This document shows, piece after piece, positions 24,315 to 31,849 of a DNA stretch of 35,626 nt. The notes beneath the pieces were generated by a model that was not told where the DNA came from, did no database searches, and worked only from the letters and a program-made list of their open reading frames with translations. The stretch comes from Bacteroidota bacterium (GTDB taxonomy: Bacteria > Bacteroidota > Bacteroidia > Chitinophagales > Saprospiraceae). The DNA lies in assembly GCA_016124585.1 (NCBI GenBank), contig WGNL01000015.1:1-35626 (forward strand), read 5' to 3'. The first letter of the stretch is position 1; every line of letters begins with the position of its first letter. Both the position numbers and the translations under genes were made by a program.

Positions 24315-24524
24315 TCAATGTGCATCCTTTTTCTGCCTATCAATTTGAGGATGACCAAAAGCGTTGTAAATAAGGTCTTGGAACTTGGGAGTTATCAACT
24401 TCCGGCTGGGCAATTCAATGCCACTTCCTTTAATCCACCTCTGAAAGGTTCTGTAAACAATTCCATACTCTTCTGCCAATTGCTGACGTGTTTTTGCTTG
24501 ACGATTTTGTGTTGTTTGGTTCAT
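24315..24524 (-). CDS. Small helix-turn-helix DNA-binding protein
   Basis: 69 residues. The central RQQLAEEYGIVYRTFQRWIK is a good HTH, with GIVYRTFQRWI as recognition-helix region. A second basic helical segment LPSRKLITPKFQDLIYNAFG follows. Small HTH proteins of this kind recur in Bacteroidota accessory regions, often with unknown targets. Stand-alone, so it may regulate itself or a neighbouring accessory gene (inference). Confidence 0.65.
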   Translation of the reverse strand: MNQTTQNRQAKTRQQLAEEYGIVYRTFQRWIKGSGIELPSRKLITPKFQDLIYNAFGHPQIDRQKKDAH

Positions 24525-24738
24525 AAAAAGAAAATTAAAGAATAAGAGAATTAATATATCTTGACCACAAATAAATGGGTATTAGCAAAGAAGGGCTTAA
24601 AGTGTAGGCATAACAGTTGGGGCTAAGCTAGGGTGGTACATAAAAAACAACTGCTTGCTTACGCTTAAGTAAATGTGTTCAACGAGTGTGCTAGTGTTTC
24701 GATATAAAGGTCAATGCAAATGTAAGAAGCTTTTGCTT

Positions 24739-24801
24739 ATGAAAAAAACCATGACTATAGCAGTACCCTTATTTCTATGTTGTTTCTTTTCTCAAGACTA
24801 A
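24739..24801 (+). pseudogene. Signal-peptide-only ORF, probable gene remnant
   Basis: Twenty codons, MKKTMTIAVPLFLCCFFSQD, then stop. It has the charge, hydrophobic core and end of an export signal but no mature protein. Probably the 5' stump of a lost secreted-protein gene; a chance frame is possible. The rest of 24525-24893 holds nothing recognisable. Confidence 0.3.
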
Positions 24802-24893
24802 AACCAAAAAACGATTAAATCCTCAAAATGAATGAACAGTTTACCACTACAAATACATAAAAATCCTTTCATTTGTACCATTAAACTATCAAC

Positions 24894-25507
24894 ATGGAAA
24901 ACACTGAAAACATAAAGATACCACTAGACATCCCAGCCCAAGAACGGCTCTATATTACTACGCTTTATGGTCACTCTCCAAGCACCTTAAATTTGCACAG
25001 GACGATTTCATCCTCGAAGCCGTGCAACAGATACCAGCATTGGCCGACCACATCAACACTTGTTATCAGCTTGTGGAAACCACTCCTAAAACAGAACCAT
25101 ATATGCTCCTGCCCCAGGAGCTGCTGTCCTTTTTCATCTGCTTTGACCTCAGCCATAAAGCCATGAACGGCCCGGAACATTTTAACCTAATGATACAGCA
25201 TCAGGACGAAGAGGATGAAATCTGTGTAGCCAGTTTCGAGGATGCACTCAGGAATAAGGAGCGCAGCTTCGAGTTGCTCGTCCCATTTCTGGATTCCATG
25301 CAGGATTTTGCCGATAAAAACCCTGAAGCACACCAACTCCACCAATACCTGCGCATCGCAAAGCGGCTCCCACTGCCCGGCAACAAAGGTATTCGGCCGG
25401 ATTTCGCCCCCTTCGATAAACCCTTTAACCTACCAGAATCCCATCCCGAATTCCCGTTGTCCCAAGTATGTCAAATAAGCCGCAAGCTCCCAGGCTTTGT
25501 TTATTGA
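24894..25507 (+). pseudogene. Unknown gene (about 204 codons) with a frameshift near 24953
   Basis: The reading starts MENTENIKIPLDIPAQERLY and continues in another frame as YYYALWSLSKHLKFAQDDF, then MQQIPALADHINTCYQL to the stop at 25507. An AT-repeat CTCTATATTAC at about 24948-24958 holds the shift (plus two, or minus one, bases). Restored, it would be about 204 residues, helical and acidic, with LLPQELLSFFICFDLSHKAM and FELLVPFLDSMQDFADKNPE; no signal peptide and no family recognised. Its 3' end is 17 bp from that of the convergent 25525 gene. A decayed copy of the same pair lies at 22764-23235. The shift could be real decay, a sequencing error, or (unlikely) programmed. Confidence 0.7.
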
Positions 25508-25524
25508 TTAAAATATACACAAGA

Positions 25525-26442
25525 CTAATCCACAGGTTCCAATTCCACCTCCAACCGGTTAATCCTGCCTTTATATAGTCGCTGTTCAACCACCTCATAA
25601 GGCTTATATCCCGGTGCATTTACTTGAAACAGGAATAAGCCCTGCTTAATAGACACGAACACTGCCAGGCCATCCACATCGGTCAGCGCACTGTTCACTA
25701 CCCCATTCACCAGTTTAACTTCAGCCTGGTAAATAAATAGTTTTGACACTTTATCCTTCACCGTTACTTTCGCCTGTGTGGTAGTGCTCGGAAAATCCAC
25801 GATATTCCTCGTCTGGTTCCAAAGCCCAACCAACTCAGGGTCGGTTTCAGACAGGGTGTACACATTATTATCCAATTGGTTTTTCACCAATTTCATATTC
25901 TCGCCAATATTCTTCTCCAAAGCCTGCTTTGCCTGACTAATAGCCACCTGCTTATTGCGGGTAGCCGATTCCTTGGCTATCCAAGCGTCATAATCGTCCT
26001 CCAGTTTATCCAGTTTAGCTTGGTCAAGGCCATGTGGGCCAGCAGGTACCAGCAGCGATTCCCCTTTTTTAAATATATAGTCGCATTTAGGCCCCAATTG
26101 GTCCAATGGTAACCGTCTCAGTTTAGACACCGTCCAATTCATATCGCCTTGTAGTTCCACGTTATTTATACTTGCAGCATACCCAACTACCGCCTTTGCT
26201 ACCACCACAGCCGACATATATAGTGGTGTTCGAAGCGCGTCCCGCTGCTGGGTTATCGGTTTAGTATCTTCGGTAGCCAAGGGCATCAAATCATCAATCA
26301 CATCATTGCGGTTCTGTAAGGAAGTCATACCAATAGTCATAGCAGTTACCACGTCGAAACGTGCATTGTAGGTAAGATAGAGCGTAACTAAAGCCTTGAA
26401 CATTTTGATTTTGGCATCCAATGCCTTTTTAATTTTTGACAT
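25525..26442 (-). CDS. Hypothetical protein with C-terminal carboxypeptidase-regulatory-like domain
   Basis: 305 residues, intact. The N-terminal about 215 residues are helical (MSKIKKALDAKIKMFKALVT, TEDTKPITQQRDALRTPLYM, LEKNIGENMKLVKNQLDNN). The C-terminal about 85 residues form a beta-sandwich of carboxypeptidase-regulatory type (VSKLFIYQAEVKLVNGVVNS, LTDVDGLAVFVSIKQGLFLF, NAPGYKPYEVVEQRLYKGRI). No signal peptide, which is unusual for this beta-sandwich in Bacteroidota. Faces the frameshifted 24894 gene tail to tail; the pair has been duplicated, so they probably belong together. Function unknown. Confidence 0.75.
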   Translation of the reverse strand: MSKIKKALDAKIKMFKALVTLYLTYNARFDVVTAMTIGMTSLQNRNDVIDDLMPLATEDTKPITQQRDALRTPLYMSAVVVAKAVVGYAASINNVELQGDMNWTVSKLRRLPLDQLGPKCDYIFKKGESLLVPAGPHGLDQAKLDKLEDDYDAWIAKESATRNKQVAISQAKQALEKNIGENMKLVKNQLDNNVYTLSETDPELVGLWNQTRNIVDFPSTTTQAKVTVKDKVSKLFIYQAEVKLVNGVVNSALTDVDGLAVFVSIKQGLFLFQVNAPGYKPYEVVEQRLYKGRINRLEVELEPVD

Positions 26443-26714
26443 TGCTTTCTGGTTTTAATTATTCCACGCCATAGGGTTGGCAGCTAACAGGAATATAGGC
26501 TGTTATATGTCAGAAGCTAACAGCGTGAAATAAGTTTGTTAAATAACCTAACACTGCTAACGCCGTGCCATATTTTCACGAAAAAGGCAGTGGATGAAAA
26601 ATAAATTTTTTACAATAATTATTCAAGGCCGAATATTATGCTTTATATAACCCCAATTGTTGTAAATTTTCCTTGCATTCCCATTAAGTTTCACAGTCAC
26701 CCTTGAAAAATCCA

Positions 26715-26790
26715 CTGTTTTCAAGAGTCTAGCGAGGCGGCTCTTGCAGGTGGCTGCTGGAAACCCGCCAGTGGTGCAGCGCCGTTCACC
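26715..26790 (+). repeat. Interspersed ~70-bp element, degenerate copy 1
   Basis: Shares CAAGAGTCTAGCGAGGCGG, then CTCTTGC, and later CCCGCCAGTG with the copy at 35389-35462 and, less closely, 33378-33452. The first part is a hairpin (CAAGAG with CTCTTG). Confidence 0.6.
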
Positions 26791-26914
26791 GCCTACACAG
26801 CTTGATGTTCCCTACATCTTAAAGGATATCTATGGTATTGGTGCCGATGTTTACCTACTTTAGCAAAAGTAGGTTGTTAAAGACTTGTAAGGGTCGGAGG
26901 CCTTTGCCTTAACC

Positions 26915-26938
26915 CGTCAACGAGCATAGCTCGTGACG
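26915..26938. repeat. Hairpin repeat (CGTCAACGAGC-type)
   Basis: Ten base pairs with one bulged A and a 3-nt loop: CGTCA and CGAGC on the left pair with GCTCG and TGACG on the right. A diverged copy (GTCAACGAGTACAGCTTGTG) lies at 22913-22932. Probably a REP-like intergenic palindrome. Confidence 0.55.
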
Positions 26939-27172
26939 AGCAGTGACTTTTTTCAATTGAAGGGGCAGGGTGTGCGCCAGCGGGAGTTGTAAATTGAAAT
27001 TATATTTCTTGTAACCCCGCAAATTGAATAGAACTTTTTTTAATAGAAGCAGGAAATACAAATGTATTAAATGGGAAGGCCCAACGATAAATGCCCTACG
27101 AAGCAGTAATGACAAGCCGTTGTAAAAAGCCGCCAATCCTGCTTCGCTAGAACACCTAGTCACTTTTGTCCA

Positions 27173-28108
27173 TTATCTTGGGTCTGCATCATCAATATAA
27201 TCCTTTACACTCATCTTAATCATGTAGTGATCAGACAAAAAGCGGTCGTGCAAAATTAAATCTGATGAACGCAATACATACTGACGGCTGTATTTAAATT
27301 CTGGTCTTCCCTGTGCAATAAAAATACGGTCAAATGGCGCCTCATTAAAATCTTTACTCCAATAAGTTGCAGCATCATTATTGTTCAAATCTATGAACCC
27401 ACGATTAATAAATGTTTCAATAGCAGGCTCATCGTTCCGTAATATGTTAGTGTCTCCAAGCATGACTAGGCTCGGGTCGTAAGTACCACTAATATTGGTT
27501 AAAGCATCACATAATGTATTTGCCTCCAATGCTCGCACTTGCCTATTCTTTGTAACACCGCCATAGTTTGATTTCATGTGTAAAGGAACTATTGATATAG
27601 TTCTATTTTCAGGCTGCTCCGACCATTCACCAGCCTCCGACCTTCGCCAGACCTTAATTGACGATGTAAATGAAAGAAGATGTGGCTTGCGGTCCCAAAG
27701 CCCTAAGCCATCTTCGTTATGACTAACATCCAGCGGACGAACATTGCTTAGCGTCAATCGCTGAGTATTCCATAATACAGCACAAAGTTGTGATCTATCA
27801 CCTGCCTGTCGGTTAGGCAAAATGATGTATCTCCATTTAGTATCCAAATGCTCTTCAAGCAGATAACATACAATGTCTAAATCTGAATTTCTTCGTTCAG
27901 TTTCAGCTCGACTTTCAATGATTGGTTGATTTTCAAAAAGTCGCACCTCCTCATTTGTGTCAGTAACGTAAACTTCTTGGAGTGCAATCAAGTCGATTCC
28001 AGCCATTTCAATGTGGTCAGCTAACGCATATGCGCTTTGTTTTTTTTCTGCTCTTGGTTGACCAGAAAGATGCTCAATATTCCAGCTTGCAATTTGAAGA
28101 AAACTCAT
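27173..28108 (-). CDS. Endonuclease/exonuclease/phosphatase (EEP) family nuclease
   Basis: 311 residues with the full EEP (DNase I-like) motif set: IASWNIEHL (Asn10), LIALQEV with the metal-binding Glu45, VPLHMKSN with catalytic His, VMLGDTNIL (Asp, Asn), FDRIFIA (Asp) and FLSDHYMIKM with the final Asp-His. No signal peptide, so it acts in the cytoplasm, on DNA, RNA or phosphoesters. It lies 7 bp downstream of the truncated DUF262 gene and is the last gene of the minus-strand island, probably in the same transcript. A role as the nuclease effector of a defence operon is possible but inferred only from context. Confidence 0.85.
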   Translation of the reverse strand: MSFLQIASWNIEHLSGQPRAEKKQSAYALADHIEMAGIDLIALQEVYVTDTNEEVRLFENQPIIESRAETERRNSDLDIVCYLLEEHLDTKWRYIILPNRQAGDRSQLCAVLWNTQRLTLSNVRPLDVSHNEDGLGLWDRKPHLLSFTSSIKVWRRSEAGEWSEQPENRTISIVPLHMKSNYGGVTKNRQVRALEANTLCDALTNISGTYDPSLVMLGDTNILRNDEPAIETFINRGFIDLNNNDAATYWSKDFNEAPFDRIFIAQGRPEFKYSRQYVLRSSDLILHDRFLSDHYMIKMSVKDYIDDADPR

Positions 28109-28115
28109 AATTAAA

Positions 28116-28508
28116 TTATTTTATGGTTAATGTAATTGTTGATATCAAATTTTGCCAACTCTTTCCTTTTGTTTTGTGTGATAGAATTCTGAGTTTAAGG
28201 TAGTTCTTGTCCACCACATAATCGCCGAGGATGGCCGCCTTCAGCGCCGTCACCCGCTGCTGCCCGTCTATCAGTATCTTCTTGCCCTCCGACAGCGAAC
28301 CGTCCTTGAGCCGCACATTCGGGTTGCGCCATGCGATGAAGTAGCCCACCGGGAAGCCTTTGTACAGCGAGTCCATCAGGTCACGCACCTTGCTGCTATC
28401 CCAGACGAAAGGGCGCTGTATCTCCGGGATGGCTATCTCGCCGCTGCGTACCCACGATAGCAGGGTTTGGATGAGATGTTGGTTGACGGCGTATTTTTGA
28501 GTTTTCAT
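28116..28508 (-). pseudogene. Truncated DUF262 (GmrSD/ParB-like) gene
   Basis: 130 codons from ATG 28508. Residues about 10-105 are the N-terminal half of a DUF262 domain: [32 protein letters not shown], and the signature [18 protein letters not shown]. After [15 protein letters not shown] the sequence turns AT-rich and unrelated and soon stops. Complete DUF262 proteins are several hundred residues long (GmrSD-type enzymes attack modified DNA), so this is a 3'-deleted remnant. GC content is visibly higher than in the HD-ATPase gene upstream, suggesting a different origin. Confidence 0.8.
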
Positions 28509-28601
28509 GTAAATGGTGGTTTTGAATTTATACTGGCTGCTTTAGTTTTTGTAAAGATTATGAGTTTTAGATTTTGCTGGTATCATACTTGCCACAACTA
28601 A

Positions 28602-31310
28602 TTATATTTTTTTTGCTTTCTTCTTTAGAATTCCCTTAAGTAAAGGCAGCGAATATTCATAGATAGAATCTTGTCCCTTAATCTTTTTTTCCGTAAAAAG
28701 ATTTTCTAATGTAAAATCGATTTTATTACTTTCAAAAACATCGACTACTTTGTCGATTATTGCATTTTGAATCTTGCCACCGATATTTTCCATCCAGTTT
28801 TCAAGTAGAATAGGGGACTCATTGATTGAATTTCTTGTGATATTCAACTCAAATCTTGCTTTACCAAAAAAATTAACTTTCCCATAGCAGGATCCTATTG
28901 GTGCGATAGCCCATGCTTTTAACGGTAAAATTATTCCATCTTGATAAACTGAGCTGTTTAGTTGATATAGAATTAATGACTCTATTGCTGCAATTTTCTT
29001 ATCATCTTCATCAGAAACAAATTTCTTAACGACCTTACCTTTTTTATCAAGAATAGGTGACCTTTGATTTTCAAAAAACTTAAATTCTTTTAACGATTCT
29101 TCTTGAATGTCAGAAATCATTATACCATTGATATTCTCAGATAACTTCAACCTGTCATTGTCAGAGTAATTATTCACACTAAAAGAAGATTCGCTTCTGC
29201 TAAAACTAATTTCATTGACAAACGAATAAAAATCGTCTTCATTTTTGCCGTAATCCAAATCTCCTTCATAATCATCATCTTCTTCGTAAAAATCGTCATC
29301 CAAATCAATATCTTCTACATCTTCGTTCTGCCATTCATATTCACTCCTAACAATAATTTTGTCTTCATTGCGATACCTATCAGCTAGACCAGTATATCTA
29401 ATGATTGTTTTCTTATGACATCTTTCATGGAGAACAAAACCATGTACAGAAAACCACTCAATCCCAATTTCATCATCAATATATCTCACAGAGATAAAGA
29501 CTAAAGAATTTTCATGAATCAAATCATTCTTTGTAAAACTACTTGTCAGATATCTTATTTGAAACATTTTATCCAAAAATAAAAAAATAGGACTAGTGAG
29601 TTCTCTTCCAATATTGTCCTTGGGTTCAAAACGGTAGTGGAATGATGAATGAGTAAATTTATCCTTATTAGTCTTGTTATGATTATTTATCTCACTTTTA
29701 ATAATTGATAATAAATTTTCATTGTTTTCCATAGATTCGAAACTTAGACCGTCGGTAAGCCTTTCTTTAATGTTAAGGAATTCCGCAATGTAATTGATTG
29801 TGTCTAAATCAAAAACATTAATTGAAACAGAGGGTGAGTAAAACCTAGATTGAAGATAGATTAAAATGTCATTAAATGTTATCTTCTTGTTTAAAAGCAA
29901 CGTAATTATTGTTCCATATTCACATTCTTTAATCTCAGAATAGGCGTCCAATGCCTCCGTCTTCAACACTACTTCTCTTCCATCTTGGTCAATTGCTTCC
30001 CTTGATTTAGTATTTATAATTATTTTATTTGCTCTAACTAGGCATGAGACAAAACCAATCCCAAAACTTGCAATTGATGGAAAGGGGATTCCATTTTTAA
30101 TTTCGGTGCCTTTATATCCTGAGCTCGCAACATTGAATAGAAATTTCTTTAGTGAATCTTTGCCCATCCCTATACCATTATCTTGTATTGTCAGTTTTTG
30201 CGACTCATTGGAAAAATAAATGCTAACTAATGGTTGATAGTTTTTTAAAATCCATTTTTTGGGATTTGAGTATTTGACAATCCCGGCTGGGTTAATATAT
30301 ATCCATTTCAAACAAGCATCTATAGCATTTTGAATTAATTCTCTTATGAAATCAAATTTACCGGTATAGACTGATTGCGAAATTATGTCCCATATCCTAC
30401 CCTTCTCATCAATTTCAAATCTTAATGGCCATAGTTCGAAATTTGCATTCTTGTTTCTAGTAACTTTTGGATAAAATTTGGGCAGCTGAAACTTGCCAAG
30501 ATCACCCTTCAAAACGTATGTATTAGCGTGAAGTATATCTTGGCTCAAATAACCAAACCATTCTGTCCAAATAGCATGCTCTTCTTTTGAATCTGAAACT
30601 ACCTCTACTTCAATTATTTCTGTATCATAATTGAAGTGACATACTTTTTTATGCCTATCGTGATGAAAGTTTGATTCTACATTGTCGAAATAATTAGTAT
30701 ATTTTCTAAGGGGGTCACAACTCCTATCGGAATCTAAGTCAAGCAAATCTCCTACTCTTATCAATATTGACAAAACATTTACACGTAAAGGCTGTTCTAA
30801 TATGCGTTCTATTCTATTGAAATATTCATTAGAGTTCAAATCTTCCCATGTCATACCATGCGCCCTTGCAATGAACCCGATACACTTAACAAGTCTACTT
30901 GAATATTCGCTTATACTTGACATTCTTTCACTCAGAAATGAATTCAAGAATTCTTCCGACTTTTCATGGTGTATTCCTCTAAGTATTTTACTATCTATTT
31001 CCTTGTCTATCATACCAATATCATGAAATGCAACAGCTATGATTAGGGAAAATATCTCTATAGTTGATAGAGAGTTAAGAGCTTCATCAGTAATGATGGC
31101 CTCTATTCGTTTTAAAATTCTCCAAGAATGTTGTAAGTCATGGCTTGTATATGATGGGAATTTATATCTAACAAATCCCAATAATTCACTTGCGTCTCCT
31201 GAAAGAGATATCAATAATCCGTTCAAAACAGAAGCTACTGAATCACCTTTTTCAATACGATTCAATAATATTTTATGCAGTTTAAGGTGGTTTATTTCTA
31301 TGTTAACCAT
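28602..31310 (-). CDS. HD-domain plus GHKL/Hsp90-type ATPase protein
   Basis: 902 residues, intact. N-terminal HD phosphohydrolase-like domain (about 40-270): SHDLQHSW (His57, Asp58, His61), AFHDIGMID (His96, Asp97), IHHEKSEEF (His114/115), ARAHGMTW (His151) and RVGDLLDLD (Asp188). The GHKL/Hsp90-type ATPase follows: N-box FIRELIQNAIDAC (Glu324, Asn328, Asp331), G1 IQDNGIGMG (Asp377), G2 SFGIGFVSC (415-423), and CEYGTIITLLL near 464-473. A long C-terminal part includes a very acidic stretch (around 665-700). Both active sites look complete. Such fusions occur in bacterial conflict systems (inference from architecture). The start overlaps the stop of a methyltransferase tail by 8 bp, implying translational coupling. 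The gene is markedly AT-rich. Confidence 0.88.
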   Translation of the reverse strand: MVNIEINHLKLHKILLNRIEKGDSVASVLNGLLISLSGDASELLGFVRYKFPSYTSHDLQHSWRILKRIEAIITDEALNSLSTIEIFSLIIAVAFHDIGMIDKEIDSKILRGIHHEKSEEFLNSFLSERMSSISEYSSRLVKCIGFIARAHGMTWEDLNSNEYFNRIERILEQPLRVNVLSILIRVGDLLDLDSDRSCDPLRKYTNYFDNVESNFHHDRHKKVCHFNYDTEIIEVEVVSDSKEEHAIWTEWFGYLSQDILHANTYVLKGDLGKFQLPKFYPKVTRNKNANFELWPLRFEIDEKGRIWDIISQSVYTGKFDFIRELIQNAIDACLKWIYINPAGIVKYSNPKKWILKNYQPLVSIYFSNESQKLTIQDNGIGMGKDSLKKFLFNVASSGYKGTEIKNGIPFPSIASFGIGFVSCLVRANKIIINTKSREAIDQDGREVVLKTEALDAYSEIKECEYGTIITLLLNKKITFNDILIYLQSRFYSPSVSINVFDLDTINYIAEFLNIKERLTDGLSFESMENNENLLSIIKSEINNHNKTNKDKFTHSSFHYRFEPKDNIGRELTSPIFLFLDKMFQIRYLTSSFTKNDLIHENSLVFISVRYIDDEIGIEWFSVHGFVLHERCHKKTIIRYTGLADRYRNEDKIIVRSEYEWQNEDVEDIDLDDDFYEEDDDYEGDLDYGKNEDDFYSFVNEISFSRSESSFSVNNYSDNDRLKLSENINGIMISDIQEESLKEFKFFENQRSPILDKKGKVVKKFVSDEDDKKIAAIESLILYQLNSSVYQDGIILPLKAWAIAPIGSCYGKVNFFGKARFELNITRNSINESPILLENWMENIGGKIQNAIIDKVVDVFESNKIDFTLENLFTEKKIKGQDSIYEYSLPLLKGILKKKAKKI

Positions 31311-31466
31311 GCTTGTTTTGTTTATAAAATTCTTGGCAAGTTACCTCCCCCCACTTCCCAAACAACCACCCCACCCTACTTGCCTCGCTCTCAAACTCCT
31401 TCCGCACCCCGTAGCAGGCATCCACGGCGGCGTCGAGTTGTTGATGCAGGGCCAAAAGTTGTCGTA
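31303..31466 (-). pseudogene. MmeI-like DNA methyltransferase 3' end, copy 1
   Basis: The minus strand reads LLALHQQLDAAVDACYGVRK, then EFESEASRVGWLFGKWGEV and a short tail to the stop at 31303. This is the conserved C-terminus of type IIG/IIL (MmeI-like) methyltransferases, without the rest of the gene. It is one of two copies in direct orientation (other at 31850-31990) and overlaps the HD-ATPase start codon by 8 bp. Confidence 0.75.
31343..31457. repeat. Direct repeat, left copy (partner 31875-31988)
   Basis: About 115 bp, roughly 90% identical by eye to 31875-31988 in the same orientation (shared runs include ACTTCCCAAACAACCACCCC and CCTCGCTCTCAAACTCCTTC). Both encode the methyltransferase C-terminus. 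Homology ends abruptly at the membrane-protein segment between them. Confidence 0.9.
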
Positions 31467-31481
31467 GCGTTTTTAGTGGAG

Positions 31482-31847
31482 TCAAGATGTCTGATTTTGT
31501 TTTTTATGGTTATCAAGGTAATAAATGTGTCTCCAAAGAAAAACTATCACTGTCACAATCAGCCAGTAAAGACTTAGGACTAGTGTAGAATTATCCTCGT
31601 AAGAAATAAGTTGTAAAATAAATCCAATCATAGAGATTGAACTTAAAGCCCATGTAGCGCCAAAAGCGAGACGCTTTAGGATAGTATCATCATCTTCTAA
31701 ATCGTGATAGGCATGGAGGCAAATTAATAAAGTCAGGCTCACAACAATGTTCAACAAGGTGTATGGACCATCTGCTGTCATTATAGTGATAATTCCAGCT
31801 AATGCAATTCCTAGCATTGTGCCTTCGTTGCTTCTTTGATTTATCAT
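31482..31847 (-). CDS. Small polytopic membrane protein between two methyltransferase tails
   Basis: 121 residues from ATG 31847, which follows the stop of methyltransferase tail copy 2 by 2 bp; the frame is open further upstream but overlaps that tail. Four hydrophobic segments: MLGIALAGIITIMTA, LLNIVVSLTLLICLHAY, LSSISMIGFILQLIS and LVLSLYWLIVTVIVFLW, with an acidic loop HDLEDDDTILKRL between the second and third. AT-rich compared with the flanking repeats. No family recognised. Small membrane proteins are frequent effectors in defence operons, but that role is inference here. Confidence 0.7.
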   Translation of the reverse strand: MINQRSNEGTMLGIALAGIITIMTADGPYTLLNIVVSLTLLICLHAYHDLEDDDTILKRLAFGATWALSSISMIGFILQLISYEDNSTLVLSLYWLIVTVIVFLWRHIYYLDNHKKQNQTS

Positions 31848-31849
31848 AG

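Larger units (their letters stand above)
26443..27172. other. 730-bp non-coding stretch with repeat copies
   Basis: No gene with a credible start was found. It contains a degenerate copy of the ~70-bp interspersed element (26715-26790) and a hairpin repeat (26915-26938). The 26895-26960 part resembles 22876-22960 beyond the other duplicate, so the duplication may have included this sequence. Otherwise AT-rich at both ends and richer in G and C in the middle. Confidence 0.5.

Noticed and set aside
22502-27172. Insertion sequence or transposon as the cause of the duplicated block
   Set aside because: No transposase, no clear terminal inverted repeats and no target-site duplication could be seen.
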